64,000 bases of DNA from Actinokineospora auranticolor. Lineage in GTDB: Bacteria > Actinomycetota > Actinomycetes > Mycobacteriales > Pseudonocardiaceae. The notes beneath the pieces were generated by a model. That model searched no databases. It saw nothing but the letters and a program-made list of their open reading frames with translations, and was not told where the DNA came from. Made by a program: the position numbers and the translations under genes. Where the stretch lies: assembly GCF_002934265.1 (NCBI RefSeq), contig NZ_PTIX01000006.1, positions 351,380-415,379 on the forward strand. The letters are read 5' to 3'. Below are positions 34,969-44,323 of the stretch, one piece after another (positions within the stretch are counted from its first letter, which is position 1; the number at the start of each line of letters is the position of its first letter).

Positions 34969-35007
34969 TGTGGATAACCCGCCAGAATTGTCCACAGCTG
35001 TGGACAA
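34969..35007. promoter_or_regulatory. Three DnaA boxes including a 20-bp palindrome
   Basis: TGTGGATAA at 34969-34977, then TTGTCCACAGCTGTGGACAA at 34988-35007, a perfect palindrome made of two head-to-head DnaA boxes. It lies in the spacer between the small helical protein gene and the copD gene. Confidence 0.8.
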
Positions 35008-35067
35008 CTCGGTTCTCCCGCTGGTTGGGACCGGCTCCCGGCGGCACCCGGTGTGCTAGGGGCGGGC

Positions 35068-36087
35068 TCAGCTGACCGGGGCGCGGGTGAGGATCACGGC
35101 GAAGCCGAAGGCCAGGCCCATGATCGACAGCTCGATGCCCGCCAGGGTGACCAGCGCGGTGGTGCGCAGCGCCGCGATGGCGGGCATCAGCCGCCAGCGG
35201 ATCGTGCCGCCGACCACGGCCAGCGCACCGAGGCAGCCTGTCTTGAGCAGCAGCAGCAGGCCGTAACCGGTGGTGAACAGGCCCGACCAGAGCGAGTGCG
35301 TCGGGTTGACCAGCAGCTCGACGATCCCGTTGAACAGCCCGGTCACCGCGACCACGACCAGGCAGACCGTGGCGAGCTTCGAGAACCGGGGGATCGCCTG
35401 GGCCAGCAGCGTGCGGTTCGCCGCGAGCAGCACCACGAGCGCGCCGAGGCCGCCCGTCCAGGCCGCCGAGCCGAGCACGTGCAGCTCCATGGAGATCATC
35501 GTGAAGTCGTGCCAGCGCCAGTTCGTCGCGTGCCCGGTGACCGGCAGCGGCAGCAGCGCGAACAGCGCCACCGCCGCGCGCAGTTCGGCGGGCACCGACT
35601 CGCCCACCCGCACCGACCACAGCGACAGCGCGAAGCTGAGCAGGGCGAACACCGCGACGAACAGCAGCGCCTTGCCCGCGCCGACCGTGCGGATGTAGTC
35701 CAGGACCGCGCCCGCCGACACGTTGTCGCCGGGGCGCAGTTCCGCGGTTTGCAGCACGAGCGCGACCAGGGCCGTCACGGCCCACACCAGCGCGCTCGAC
35801 ATCGCCACCCGCCGCGCGCCCGCCAGCACCGGCTCGGCGAGCTTGGGCCGGTCGAAGCCGACCAGCAGGGGCAGCAGGCAGAGCCCGACCGTGACGACCG
35901 CCGCCATGTCCAGCAGCACCCGCACGACCGGCAGACCGACCCGGACCACCGCCCCCGGCTCGGGCAGGCCCGGCACCGGCTGGACCGTCACGATCGCCAG
36001 GCCGATGAGCACACCGACCAGCGAGGAGACGACCAGCAGCGCCGCGGGCCCGCCGCGGGTGGGGGAGGTGGTCCGGGTCCCGGTCAC
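35068..36087 (-). CDS. copD: CopD-family copper resistance membrane protein
   Basis: 339 residues from GTG 36087, overlapping the copC stop in GTGA. About eight membrane segments are visible. Conserved His-bearing parts include LPVTGHATNWRWHDF and ISMELHVLGSAAWTGGL, the usual CopD pattern. CopD acts with CopC in copper movement across the membrane. It is the last gene of a ycnI-copC-copD operon. A DnaA-box spacer follows. Confidence 0.9.
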   Translation of the reverse strand: MTGTRTTSPTRGGPAALLVVSSLVGVLIGLAIVTVQPVPGLPEPGAVVRVGLPVVRVLLDMAAVVTVGLCLLPLLVGFDRPKLAEPVLAGARRVAMSSALVWAVTALVALVLQTAELRPGDNVSAGAVLDYIRTVGAGKALLFVAVFALLSFALSLWSVRVGESVPAELRAAVALFALLPLPVTGHATNWRWHDFTMISMELHVLGSAAWTGGLGALVVLLAANRTLLAQAIPRFSKLATVCLVVVAVTGLFNGIVELLVNPTHSLWSGLFTTGYGLLLLLKTGCLGALAVVGGTIRWRLMPAIAALRTTALVTLAGIELSIMGLAFGFAVILTRAPVS

Positions 36088-36629
36088 GGCGCGGAGCCGC
36101 CGACCCGGACGGCGAGCAGGATGCCCGCGCCGAGCAGCACGACCGCGCCGACGATCCACACCCACACGGGCAGGCCGCCGTCGTCACCGCCACCCGTCTG
36201 ACCTGCCGCCGTCGCGGTCGCGTCGGCGGGCGCCGGGGTGCCGTTGCCCGCGGTGGTCAGCGTGAACTTCAGCTCGCCGCTCACCGAGTGGCCGTCGGCG
36301 GACAGGATCCGGTAGCCGACCCGGTACTCGCCCGCCGGGCCCAGCGGCCGGACGGGCACGGAGACGACGTTGCTGCGCACCGCCGCCTTGCCGTCCTGCC
36401 ACTGACCCTTGCCGTCCGGGCCGAGCACCACGATCGAGTTGAGGTTCGCACCCGCCTGCACCGGCTGGTCGAACGTCAGCTCGACGGTGCCGGGTCCGGC
36501 GTCGACCACGGCCTTGTCCGCGGGGTTGCTGGAGATCAACTGGTTGTGCGCCAGCGCGGGACCCGCCAGACCGACGAGGGCCAGCAGCGAGACCGCCAGC
36601 GCGGCGGTGAGACGGGCGACGGAGCGCAT
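36084..36629 (-). CDS. copC: CopC-domain copper-binding protein
   Basis: 181 residues from ATG 36629. The signal peptide (about 1-27) would be cleaved to leave an N-terminal His (PALA|HNQLISSNPAD), the classical CopC copper ligand. A second His lies in SADGHSVSGELKF. A Gly/Thr linker and a C-terminal membrane helix (VWVWIVGAVVLLGAGILLAV) anchor it outside the cell. It overlaps copD and lies 4 bases after ycnI. Confidence 0.93.
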   Translation of the reverse strand: MRSVARLTAALAVSLLALVGLAGPALAHNQLISSNPADKAVVDAGPGTVELTFDQPVQAGANLNSIVVLGPDGKGQWQDGKAAVRSNVVSVPVRPLGPAGEYRVGYRILSADGHSVSGELKFTLTTAGNGTPAPADATATAAGQTGGGDDGGLPVWVWIVGAVVLLGAGILLAVRVGGSAP

Positions 36630-36633
36630 GCGC

Positions 36634-37398
36634 TTACCGACCCGCCTTCGAGGCGGCGACCGCCTTGCGCGCGCGCAGCGTGGCGCCCGCGCCGAGGCCG
36701 AGGCCCAGCGCGCCGACGACCAGGCCCGCGCCACCCAGCCAGCGGGCGGTGCTGTCCGACGACGCCGCGGCCGGGGCGGCGGCGGCGGGCTTGTCGTTGC
36801 TCGTCTGCGCGGCCGGGGCGGTCGCGGCGCCGTGGTCGTCGGCGCCCTCCTTGCTCAGCTTGATGACCGGCGCCGGGTGCTCCGGCTCCTCCGCGCCCTC
36901 GGCGACCGGCGGGGCGTCCCACTTGACGACCTTGCCGTTCTCGTAGGTCTGGGTCGCGGGGAGCACCAGCTGGTCGGTCTCGGGCATGGCGCCACCGGAA
37001 ACGGCGAACTCGAGGAACTCGCCGGGGGCGATGCGGGTGCCGGGGGCGGCGGTCCAGGTGATCGTGCTGACCGCCTCGGTGATCTCCGCGCCGTGCGACG
37101 TGATCGGCTTGGCGAGCTTGCCCTTGACGACCGCGGCGGTCCAGCCCGGGATGGGGGTGGTGCGCAGCGAGGCGATCGGGTGGTCCGCCGGGAAGCTGAC
37201 CTCGAGCTTGGTGGTGCCCGCGGTGGCGTCCTCGTTGGGCACCCGGAAGGTGATCTTGGTGTAGCCGCCCTGCACGGCGGGCTCGCCGATGACCTTGGCG
37301 GTGACGTGGGCGGACGCGACACCGGTGCCGAGCAGGACGGCCGCGCCGGTGGCGGCGAACAGCGCGCAGGCGCGCGCGGCGATGCGAGAGGTAGACAT
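36634..37398 (-). CDS. ycnI: YcnI-family (DUF1775) copper-binding protein
   Basis: 254 residues from ATG 37398, with CAGGAGAAC upstream. The signal peptide ends at VASA, leaving an N-terminal His (HVTAKV), the copper ligand known in YcnI; a conserved Trp (ITWTAAPG) follows. A Pro/Ala-rich linker precedes a C-terminal membrane helix. YcnI proteins work with CopC/CopD-like partners in copper handling. First gene of the copper operon. Confidence 0.92.
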   Translation of the reverse strand: MSTSRIAARACALFAATGAAVLLGTGVASAHVTAKVIGEPAVQGGYTKITFRVPNEDATAGTTKLEVSFPADHPIASLRTTPIPGWTAAVVKGKLAKPITSHGAEITEAVSTITWTAAPGTRIAPGEFLEFAVSGGAMPETDQLVLPATQTYENGKVVKWDAPPVAEGAEEPEHPAPVIKLSKEGADDHGAATAPAAQTSNDKPAAAAPAAASSDSTARWLGGAGLVVGALGLGLGAGATLRARKAVAASKAGR

Positions 37399-37460
37399 GG
37401 GGAGTTCTCCTGAGGAACGCGGGTTTGACCGGGTTGGGAGACCCGGTTGGAGGCGTGGTT

Positions 37461-38015
37461 TCAGGAGGTCAGGGGTGGTCCGCGGCGGGCGCAGACCTCG
37501 CGCAGCACGACGGCCAGCAGGTGGCCCGCGTGCTCGCCGACCCGTGCGGGGGTCGGGCGCGTCGTAGTGGGGGCGGGGGCGTCGGCCAGTGGTCGGATGA
37601 GCCCGGTGAACACCCGGCCCAGCGCGGCCAGCGCGGTGTCCGCGCCGGTCAGCAGCAGCGCGCTGACGACGGTGGCCACGACGTGCGTGGCGAGCATCAG
37701 CAGGCCGTTGACCGTGGCGGTGCCGTGCGCGTGGTCGTGCCCGGACGGCGGCAGGACGTCGGTGAGCAGCACGTGCAGGCCGTACTGGCTGGCCCCGAGC
37801 AGGGCCAGCGTGGTGAGCAGGCCGTGCCGCCGGTCGGCGATGGCGGTGCCCGCCCAGCCGACCAGCGCGGTGAGCGCGAGGGTGACCGCGGTGTCCGGTA
37901 CCCCGCCGCCCGCCATGCCGTGCGCCGACACCGCCAGCGCCGCGGTGGTCCCGCCGAGCAGGACTCCCCGCAGCACGCGCTGGGCGCGGCGGGGGGTCAC
38001 TCGTCCGGGGGGCAC
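37461..38015 (-). CDS. His-containing multi-pass membrane protein beside copper operon
   Basis: 184 residues if started at GTG 38015 (VPPGRVTPRRAQRVLRG); the open frame extends to 38057. TACGCTATG upstream could be a -10 box for a leaderless message. Four hydrophobic segments are visible. The loop SGHDHAHGTATV and other scattered His suit metal binding. Similar proteins flank copper genes in other actinomycetes. It is probably transcribed ahead of ycnI, with a 62-base gap. Confidence 0.7.
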   Translation of the reverse strand: MPPGRVTPRRAQRVLRGVLLGGTTAALAVSAHGMAGGGVPDTAVTLALTALVGWAGTAIADRRHGLLTTLALLGASQYGLHVLLTDVLPPSGHDHAHGTATVNGLLMLATHVVATVVSALLLTGADTALAALGRVFTGLIRPLADAPAPTTTRPTPARVGEHAGHLLAVVLREVCARRGPPLTS

Positions 38016-38093
38016 AGCCCCATAGCGTAGGTCCCGGTGTCCAGTGGCCTCGACCACAGTCCGCCTGGAAGCACCTGATCAGACGCGGGCGGA

Positions 38094-38561
38094 TCAGCCG
38101 CCGTCGACGCCCAGTGCCGCCAGCAGGCGTTCCTCCACCCGGTCCAACTCCGCCGACACGGCCCGGTGCGCGGCCCGCCTGCGCGGGGTCGGCATGCGCT
38201 CGGCGGCGCGCACCGCGGCGGCCAGCTTGCGCAGTGTGGACTCCGCCCCGTCGGCGAACGCGCGGTCGTCCGGTGTCGCCTCCGCCCGGCCGCGCAGCTC
38301 GGTCAGACCGGTGGCCGCGCCCGCGATCCGGGCGTGCAGCGCGCCGCCCCGGCCGCTGTAGTCGCCGAGGTCGTCCACCGCGACGCCGAGCCTGCGCGCC
38401 CGGTGCCGGTCCCACCGGTCGCGCACCACCGCCGCGGTCTTGACCAGGTAGGGCGTGACCACCGGGAGCACGGCCGGGGCGAGGACCTTCGCCACCGCCA
38501 CGGCGTTCTTCGCCTTGCTCGGGGTGAATCGCGGCGACTCCGCCGCCTTCTTCCGCGCCAT
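38094..38561 (-). CDS. Conserved helical protein (DUF6474-like)
   Basis: 155 residues from ATG 38561 (MARKKAAESPRF). The start is basic, then comes a hydrophobic stretch (VAKVLAPAVLPVVTPYLV) that may only touch the membrane. A coiled helical body follows (RARRLGVAVDDLGDY; RAEATPDDRAFADGAESTLRKLA). It resembles actinobacterial DUF6474 proteins, though I am not certain of the family number. Function unknown. Confidence 0.65.
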   Translation of the reverse strand: MARKKAAESPRFTPSKAKNAVAVAKVLAPAVLPVVTPYLVKTAAVVRDRWDRHRARRLGVAVDDLGDYSGRGGALHARIAGAATGLTELRGRAEATPDDRAFADGAESTLRKLAAAVRAAERMPTPRRRAAHRAVSAELDRVEERLLAALGVDGG

Positions 38562-38680
38562 GGGGAAAACCTACTTGCGGTGATCGGCGCGGGCACGGTG
38601 ACCACGCCCATCCGGGCCCGATGCGGCATTTGGGCCATACCGCGCCAGGATTGTCGCCGAACGCAATTAAGCTGCGGTGT

Positions 38681-40324
38681 GTGACTACAACGGTGCTCCT
38701 CGACGCCGGCGTGGTGAGCCGCTGCAGGCGTCGTGTGCACCTGGAGCACGACCAGGCCATGCGCGACGCCCCGCGCGGCGCCCCCGACCCCACCGCCGAG
38801 CTGCGCAAGGCCGACGCGGCCGCGCACCGGCGGGCCATCGCCGACCGGCTGGCCACCCGCTTCGGCGACCAGTGGTACGAGGTGCCGGTGGGGCCCGAGC
38901 GGCGCGCGAGCGAGCGCGAGGCGGACACCCTCGCGGCGATGGCGGCGGGCGCGGGCTACATCTGGGCCGCCCAGCTGCCCCGCGACGTGGACGCGGGCAG
39001 GCGCGGCACGATCGACCTGCTGGTCCGCACGACCGCCGGGTACGTGCCGGTGCTGGTCGTGCGGCACAAGGTCACCGACCCGGGTTCGGGCGCGCGCACC
39101 GCGCCGCTGACCGACCTGGCCGTCGTGGGCGGCACCCCGGACCAGACCCGCAAGATCCGGCCCCAGCCGCGCGACCAGCTGCGGCTCGCGCACGCCCGCA
39201 GGCTGCTGCAGGCCGCCGGGTACGCCGACGAGCGCACCTCCCTCGCGGGGGTCGTCGGCATGGACGGCGACGTCGTCGTCTGGCACGACCTGGAGGCCCC
39301 GACCTGGCCGGGCGGGCGCACCGCGCTGGCCGAGTACGACTCCCGCTTCGCCGACCGGGTCGCGGTCGCCACGGCCGCCGCGACGGGCGCGCCCGCGCTG
39401 GCCGAGCCGTCCCGGGTCGTCGAGTGCCGCGGCTGCCCGTGGTGGCCGGTGTGCGAGGACGCGCTGGTGCGCGCGCGGGACGTGAGCCTGGTCGTGCGCG
39501 GCGAGGACGCGGGCATGCTGCGCGCGGCGGGCGTCACCACGGTCGACGACCTGGCGCTGGTGGACCCGGACGAGCTGGACGTGCCGCTGCTGGTCGGCAT
39601 GCCCGCGGCGGACGCCGTCGGGCTGGCCCGCGCGTGGCTGGCCGACCTGGCGGTGGTGCGGCGCAGCGAGCACGTCGAGGTGCCGCGCGCGGACGTCGAG
39701 GTGGACGTCGACATGGAGAGCTTCGGCGACGCGGGCGCGTACCTGTGGGGCGTGCTGCTCTCCGGCGTCGACATCGGCGAGCCGCGCGGCTACCGGGCGT
39801 TCGCCACCTGGGACCCGCTGCCCACCGATGACGAGGCCCGCTCCTTCGCCGAGTTCTGGGGCTGGCTCAGCGGGGTCCGGCGCGCGGCGGCCGAGCGCGG
39901 ACTGACCTTCCGCGCTTACTGCTACAACGAGCTCGCCGAGAACCGCTGGCTGCTGGCGTCGGTGAAGCGCTTCGGCGAGCACCCCGGCATCCCGCGCAGG
40001 CGCGAGGTGCTCCAGTTCATCGAGTCCGACCAGTGGGTCGACCTGTTCGGCAGCGTCCGCGACCACTTCCTGTGCTCGCACGGCAAGGGGCTCAAGACGA
40101 TCGCCCCGGTCGCCGGGTTCTCCTGGCGCGACCCGGAGGCGGGCGGCGAGAACTCCATGCGCTGGTACCGCGACGCGGTCGGCATGGACGGCGGCGTGCC
40201 GGACGAGCGGCAGCGCAAGCGGTTGCTGGAGTACAACGAGGACGATGTGCTCGCCACGGCCGCGCTGCGCCGGTGGATGACTTCCCCTGCGGTCAACGAG
40301 ATCCCGTACGTCGGGGATCTCTGA
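38681..40324 (+). CDS. TM0106-family RecB-like nuclease with RNase-H-like exonuclease domain
   Basis: 547 residues from GTG 38681. The N-terminal RecB-like nuclease part (about 1-280) has TIDLLVRT and LVVRHKV for the PD-(D/E)xK core. Cysteines in VSRCRRR and [10 protein letters not shown] could hold an iron-sulfur cluster. The C-terminal part is an RNase-H-like DEDD domain (YprB type) starting [16 protein letters not shown] and ending in [11 protein letters not shown]. Such fusions are thought to process DNA ends or R-loops. No helicase partner is adjacent. Confidence 0.85.
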   Translation: MTTTVLLDAGVVSRCRRRVHLEHDQAMRDAPRGAPDPTAELRKADAAAHRRAIADRLATRFGDQWYEVPVGPERRASEREADTLAAMAAGAGYIWAAQLPRDVDAGRRGTIDLLVRTTAGYVPVLVVRHKVTDPGSGARTAPLTDLAVVGGTPDQTRKIRPQPRDQLRLAHARRLLQAAGYADERTSLAGVVGMDGDVVVWHDLEAPTWPGGRTALAEYDSRFADRVAVATAAATGAPALAEPSRVVECRGCPWWPVCEDALVRARDVSLVVRGEDAGMLRAAGVTTVDDLALVDPDELDVPLLVGMPAADAVGLARAWLADLAVVRRSEHVEVPRADVEVDVDMESFGDAGAYLWGVLLSGVDIGEPRGYRAFATWDPLPTDDEARSFAEFWGWLSGVRRAAAERGLTFRAYCYNELAENRWLLASVKRFGEHPGIPRRREVLQFIESDQWVDLFGSVRDHFLCSHGKGLKTIAPVAGFSWRDPEAGGENSMRWYRDAVGMDGGVPDERQRKRLLEYNEDDVLATAALRRWMTSPAVNEIPYVGDL

Positions 40325-40398
40325 CCACTCGCACGCGTAGCCCGACTCGCATACGGTGGCACGCGAAGCGTTCCACCGCCGCAGTTGGGAGCAAGTGC

Positions 40399-41484
40399 AT
40401 GCCGCAGAAGGTCCGGGGCGTCGTCGCCCGCGCCAAGGGGCAGCCGGTCAGCGTCGAGACGATCGTGGTGCCCGACCCGGGGCCCGGCGAGGCCGTGGTG
40501 CGGGTGCGGACCTGCGGGGTGTGCCACACCGACCTGCACTACCGCGAGGGCGGCATCAACGACGAGTTCCCGTTCCTGCTCGGCCACGAGGCCGCGGGTG
40601 TCGTGGAATCGGTGGGGGAGGGCGTCACCGACGTGGCGCCCGGCGACTTCGTGATCCTGAACTGGCGCGCGGTGTGCGGCACGTGCCGGGCGTGCCTGAA
40701 GGGCAAGCCCTGGTACTGCTTCAACACCCACAACGCGGCGCAGCCGATGACTCTCGAGGACGGCACGAAGTTGTCGCCCGCACTGGGGATCGGGGCGTTC
40801 GCGGAGAAGACGCTCGTACACAGTGGACAGTGCACGAAGGTCGATCCCTCGGCGTCGCCGACCGCCGTGGGCCTGCTGGGGTGCGGTGTGATGGCGGGGA
40901 TCGGCGCGGCGATCAACACCGGTGCGGTGAGCCGGGGCGACAGCGTGGCGGTGATCGGGTGCGGCGGTGTCGGCGACGCGGCCATCGCGGGCGCGCGGCT
41001 GGCGGGCGCGACGACGATCATCGGTGTGGACGTCGACGACCGGAAACTGGAGTGGGCCAAGGGGATCGGCGCCACGCACACGGTGAACGCGAAGTCGGGC
41101 GACCCGGTCGAGGCCATCCGCGAGCTGACCGGCGGCTTCGGCGCGGACGTGGTGATCGACGCCGTGGGGCGCCCGGAGACGTGGAAGCAGGCCTTCTACG
41201 CGCGCGACCTCGCGGGCACGGTCGTGCTGGTGGGCGTGCCGACCCCGGACATGCGGGTCGAGATGCCGCTCATCGACTTCTTCGCGCGCGGTGGCTCGCT
41301 GAAGTCCAGCTGGTACGGCGACTGCCTGCCGTCGCGCGACTTCCCGTACCTGGTCGACCTGTACCGGCAGGGCAGGCTCGACCTCGACGCCTTCGTCTCC
41401 GAGACGATCTCGCTGGACCAGGTCGAGGAGTCCTTCACCCGCATGCACCACGGCGACGTCCTGCGCTCGGTGGTGGTCTTCTGA
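40399..41484 (+). CDS. mscR: S-(hydroxymethyl)mycothiol dehydrogenase (formaldehyde detoxification)
   Basis: 361 residues from ATG 40399. It is a zinc alcohol dehydrogenase that oxidises the mycothiol-formaldehyde adduct with NAD. Catalytic zinc ligands are Cys in CGVCHTD (about 40) and His in LGHEAAG. The structural zinc loop is [15 protein letters not shown]. The Rossmann [13 protein letters not shown] stretch lies near 195. The length and sequence match mycobacterial AdhE2/MscR. It overlaps the metallo-hydrolase gene by one base, the standard pair. Confidence 0.95.
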   Translation: MPQKVRGVVARAKGQPVSVETIVVPDPGPGEAVVRVRTCGVCHTDLHYREGGINDEFPFLLGHEAAGVVESVGEGVTDVAPGDFVILNWRAVCGTCRACLKGKPWYCFNTHNAAQPMTLEDGTKLSPALGIGAFAEKTLVHSGQCTKVDPSASPTAVGLLGCGVMAGIGAAINTGAVSRGDSVAVIGCGGVGDAAIAGARLAGATTIIGVDVDDRKLEWAKGIGATHTVNAKSGDPVEAIRELTGGFGADVVIDAVGRPETWKQAFYARDLAGTVVLVGVPTPDMRVEMPLIDFFARGGSLKSSWYGDCLPSRDFPYLVDLYRQGRLDLDAFVSETISLDQVEESFTRMHHGDVLRSVVVF

Positions 41485-42110
41485 TGGCGGCCCGCGTGGA
41501 CCACGTCGTCACCTCGGGCACCTTCAGCCTCGACGGCGGCACCTGGGACGTGGACAACAACGTGTGGCTCGTCGGTGACGACCAGGAGGTCATCATCATC
41601 GACGCGGCCCACGACCCCGACGAGATCCTCGCCGCCGCCGACGGACGACGGGTCGTGGCCATCGTGTGCACGCACGCCCACGACGACCACATCAACGCGG
41701 CAGCGGACCTCGCCACCGCCACCGACGCCCTGGTCTACCTCCACCCCGCCGACGAGCCCCTCTGGCGGCAGGTCTACCCGGACGCCGACTACCAGCCCCT
41801 GCACGACGGCCACGAGTTCGAGGTGGCGGGCACCTTCCTCCAGGTGATCCACACCCCGGGCCACGCCCCCGGCGCGGTCTGCCTGTACGCCCCCCAGCTG
41901 AACGCCCTGTTCAGCGGCGACACCCTGTTCGCGGGCGGCCCCGGCGCCACCGGCCGCTCCTTCAGCGACTTCCCCACCATCATCGACTCGATCCGAGACC
42001 GCCTCCTGACCCTCCCCGCGGACACGGTCGTGCACACCGGCCACGGCGACGCCACCTCGATCGGCGCCGAATCCCCCCACCTCGACGACTGGATCAAGCG
42101 CGGCCACTGA
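41484..42110 (+). CDS. MBL-fold metallo-hydrolase paired with mscR
   Basis: 208 residues; ATG 41484 overlaps the mscR TGA. The glyoxalase-II-like metal motif THAHDDH is near residue 65, with further ligands in HTPGHAPG, SGDTLF and HTGHGD. It probably hydrolyses S-formyl-mycothiol or a related thioester in the same detoxification route, in analogy with the adjacent gene in mycobacteria (Rv2260). The following 630 bases are non-coding. Confidence 0.9.
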   Translation: MAARVDHVVTSGTFSLDGGTWDVDNNVWLVGDDQEVIIIDAAHDPDEILAAADGRRVVAIVCTHAHDDHINAAADLATATDALVYLHPADEPLWRQVYPDADYQPLHDGHEFEVAGTFLQVIHTPGHAPGAVCLYAPQLNALFSGDTLFAGGPGATGRSFSDFPTIIDSIRDRLLTLPADTVVHTGHGDATSIGAESPHLDDWIKRGH

Positions 42111-42252
42111 CCCCGCCCGGGCGGGCCGCGAGCCCTCAGTCCACGCCTTCGCGCCCGCCCGGCCCGGTCTCGTACTCCCCGCCCGGTCCTCCAGGTCGAT
42201 GCCCTGACGCCGCCGCCCGCCCGGCCCTTGTCTCCCACTCCCGCCCCGGCAG

Positions 42253-42331
42253 TTGTCCACAGGCTTGATCATCTTCTCCGCGAACTGTCCGCCCCGCCCG
42301 GTAGAATGGTCATCGGGGGCCGGCGGCATGC
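42253..42331 (+). repeat. ~80-bp DnaA-box repeat, copy A
   Basis: Opens with TTGTCCACAGGCTTGATCAT, continues with CTCCGCGAACTGTC, then CGGTAGAATGG and CGGGGGCCGGCGGCAT. Related copies are at 42645, 46205 (opposite strand) and, more diverged, 57477. Confidence 0.8.
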
Positions 42332-42644
42332 CGAAGATCATCACCGTGCCTGGCACACCTCCCGGCCGTGCTGCTCGAAGCAGGCGCACCCAAGCCTCGC
42401 CGACCGGCTTCCGGTATGGCCTGGTCGTTTCCGGCCGACCCCCGGTGCGCCCCAGCGTCGATCAACAGCCCGCACCTCACGGACGGAGCCACTTGCGCTG
42501 GGCAATTCAGCCCGGCCAGCGGGTCAGCCGCCACCCGACCGCCGCGCCCACCCCGATCGCCGCAGGCACCACGTGCGCGACCTCGCGCGGATCTCGACCT
42601 CCAGCCGGTCGCCCGCCAGACCGGTCCGAGCACCCTCGCCCCGG

Positions 42645-42722
42645 TTGTCCACAGACTTGATCGTCTTCGCCCGGTTCTGTCGGTGCGCACCGGTAAGCCG
42701 GATTCCGGGGGCCGGAGGCATC
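42645..42722 (+). repeat. ~80-bp DnaA-box repeat, copy B
   Basis: TTGTCCACAGACTTGATCGT, then CCGGTTCTGTCGG, CGGTAAGCCGG and CGGGGGCCGGAGGCAT. It shares ends and landmarks with copy A; the TAGAAT part is changed. Confidence 0.75.
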
Positions 42723-42740
42723 AGCCAGCCCCGCCCGGGC

Positions 42741-43280
42741 TCAGCTCCCGTTGACCATCGCGGCCAGCTTCGTCGTGGTGTTCCAGTTGCGGCCGGTCAG
42801 CGCGACCCCCCACTTCCGCTCCACGAACTGCGTCAGGTTCGGCGCTTCCGAAACCCCGTCCGGGCACCACTGGTAGATCACCCCGTCGCCCACCCGGATG
42901 CGCCCGGGGTCCAGTGCCGCCGGGTCGTGCGCCGCCACCACCTCCGGCGGCGGCATCTCCGACAGGAACGCCGCCACCATCTTCGACCCGTTGTCCGCGA
43001 TGTCCCGGAACGGGTGCCCCGCCAACACCCCGTCCAGCTCCGCCCCCGTGCGGATCACGCACCGCGTGTCGAGGCCGAAGCGGATGGACAGCTCCGTCTC
43101 CATCCGCTCCCGCACCTCCTTGGCGGACTCGTCGGTCGTGAACACCGCGTTCCCGCTCTGCAGCAGGGTCCGCACGTCCTCGTACTCCATCTCGACCAGC
43201 ATGTCGCGCAGGTCGGCCATGGGGAGCTTGCTGCGCCCGCCGACGTTCACGGCGCGCAGCAGGGCGGCGTAGGTGATCAC
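42741..43280 (-). CDS. DUF1697 family protein
   Basis: 179 residues from GTG 43280, overlapping the SDR stop in GTGA. It opens VITYAALLRAVNVGGRSKLPMADLR, in adjacent parts, the usual DUF1697 beginning, followed by RTLLQSGNAVFTTDES. The biochemical role is unknown. It is translationally coupled to the upstream SDR gene. Confidence 0.88.
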   Translation of the reverse strand: MITYAALLRAVNVGGRSKLPMADLRDMLVEMEYEDVRTLLQSGNAVFTTDESAKEVRERMETELSIRFGLDTRCVIRTGAELDGVLAGHPFRDIADNGSKMVAAFLSEMPPPEVVAAHDPAALDPGRIRVGDGVIYQWCPDGVSEAPNLTQFVERKWGVALTGRNWNTTTKLAAMVNGS

Positions 43281-44224
43281 CGGGCGCCCAGGCCGAAGGT
43301 CAGCCCGGTCAGCTCCTCGCTGGTGTCCCACAGCCGCTTGGCCAGTTCGCGGTCCCGCGCGGCCTCCAGCGGCTCCACCACCGTCGGGTGGCCCTTCTGC
43401 TCGCGGCGCCCGTCCGGTCCGATGAACTGGCCGCTCTCGGCGTTCGGCGAGGTCGCGGCGAACAGCTGGGGGAGCGCGCCCATGGTCACGTCCTGGGCCA
43501 TGAACCGGGTCGACACCTTCAGCGCCAGCTTGGCCACGCCGGTCGGGCCGTTGGACTGCAGGTTGGTCGCCGAGTAGCCGGGGTGCGCCAGGATGCTCGC
43601 GACGGCGATCCCGTTGGCCCGCAGGCGGCGGTGCAGCTCCAGGCCGAAGACGACGTTGGCCAGCTTCGACTGCGCGTAGTAGCCCGCCCGCGAGTACTTG
43701 TGCTCGCCGTGCAGGTCGTCGAAGTGGATGCGGCCCCGCCGGTGCAGGAACGAGCTGACGGTGACCACGCGCGGGTCGGGCGCCTCTTTGAGCACGTCGA
43801 GCAGCCGGGCGGTCAGCGCGAAGTGGCCGAGGTGGTTGACCGCGAACTGCGACTCGAAGCCCTGCGCGCTCAGGGTGCGCGGCGGCATCATCACGCCCGC
43901 GTTGTTGACCAGCGCGTCCAGCTCGCGGATGCCCGCCGCGAACACCTCGACGGTGTCCAGGTCGGCCAGGTCGAGCAGGCGGGACTCGACGCTCGCCTCG
44001 GCGTGCTCGGCCGTGATCCGCTCGACCGCGTCGCGGCCCTTCTCGGGGTCGCGCGCGGTCAGGATGACGTGGCCGCCGTGCGCGGCCAGCTGCTTCGCGG
44101 TTTCGAACCCGAGACCGCTGTTACCGCCGGTCACCACGTACGTCCGGCCGGTGAGGTCGGGGATGTCGGCGGCGGTCCAACCGGGGGACGCCGCCCCCGG
44201 ATCAGCCGCTGGTGTCTCACTCAT
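43277..44224 (-). CDS. SDR-family oxidoreductase, retinol-dehydrogenase-like
   Basis: 315 residues from ATG 44224. NAD(P) site TGGNSGLGFETAKQLA (about 32-47), NNAGVMMPP, catalytic Ser in VTVSSFLHRRG and Tyr-x-x-x-Lys in YYAQSKLANV. Reduces or oxidises an unknown carbonyl compound. Divergent from the aldo-keto reductase gene and coupled to the DUF1697 gene. Confidence 0.9.
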   Translation of the reverse strand: MSETPAADPGAASPGWTAADIPDLTGRTYVVTGGNSGLGFETAKQLAAHGGHVILTARDPEKGRDAVERITAEHAEASVESRLLDLADLDTVEVFAAGIRELDALVNNAGVMMPPRTLSAQGFESQFAVNHLGHFALTARLLDVLKEAPDPRVVTVSSFLHRRGRIHFDDLHGEHKYSRAGYYAQSKLANVVFGLELHRRLRANGIAVASILAHPGYSATNLQSNGPTGVAKLALKVSTRFMAQDVTMGALPQLFAATSPNAESGQFIGPDGRREQKGHPTVVEPLEAARDRELAKRLWDTSEELTGLTFGLGAR

Positions 44225-44323
44225 GCGCACAGCCTGCCCTACCGCCGTCCCCCACACCGGGCGTGGCGTGCGTTACCACTGATCTCTGGATCACACGGCT
44301 TCTCCCGCCCTATCGTCGTCCGT

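Larger units (their letters stand above)
42111..42740. other. Non-coding stretch holding two copies of the DnaA-box repeat
   Basis: No gene is supported. A perfect 14-base palindrome CCCGCCCGGGCGGG (42112-42125) just after the hydrolase stop could terminate it. Two copies of the ~80-bp DnaA-box repeat lie at 42253 and 42645. The ~310 bases between them look like decayed sequence without clean codon bias. Both copies point the same way. Confidence 0.65.

Noticed and set aside
38303..40081. 592-residue minus-strand frame opposite the nuclease gene
   Set aside because: The plus-strand frame has RecB and DEDD motifs and a Cys cluster; the minus frame is an antisense shadow.
42228..43577. A 449-residue plus-strand frame
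   Set aside because: It runs antisense through the DUF1697 gene and the DnaA-box repeats; no conserved motif.
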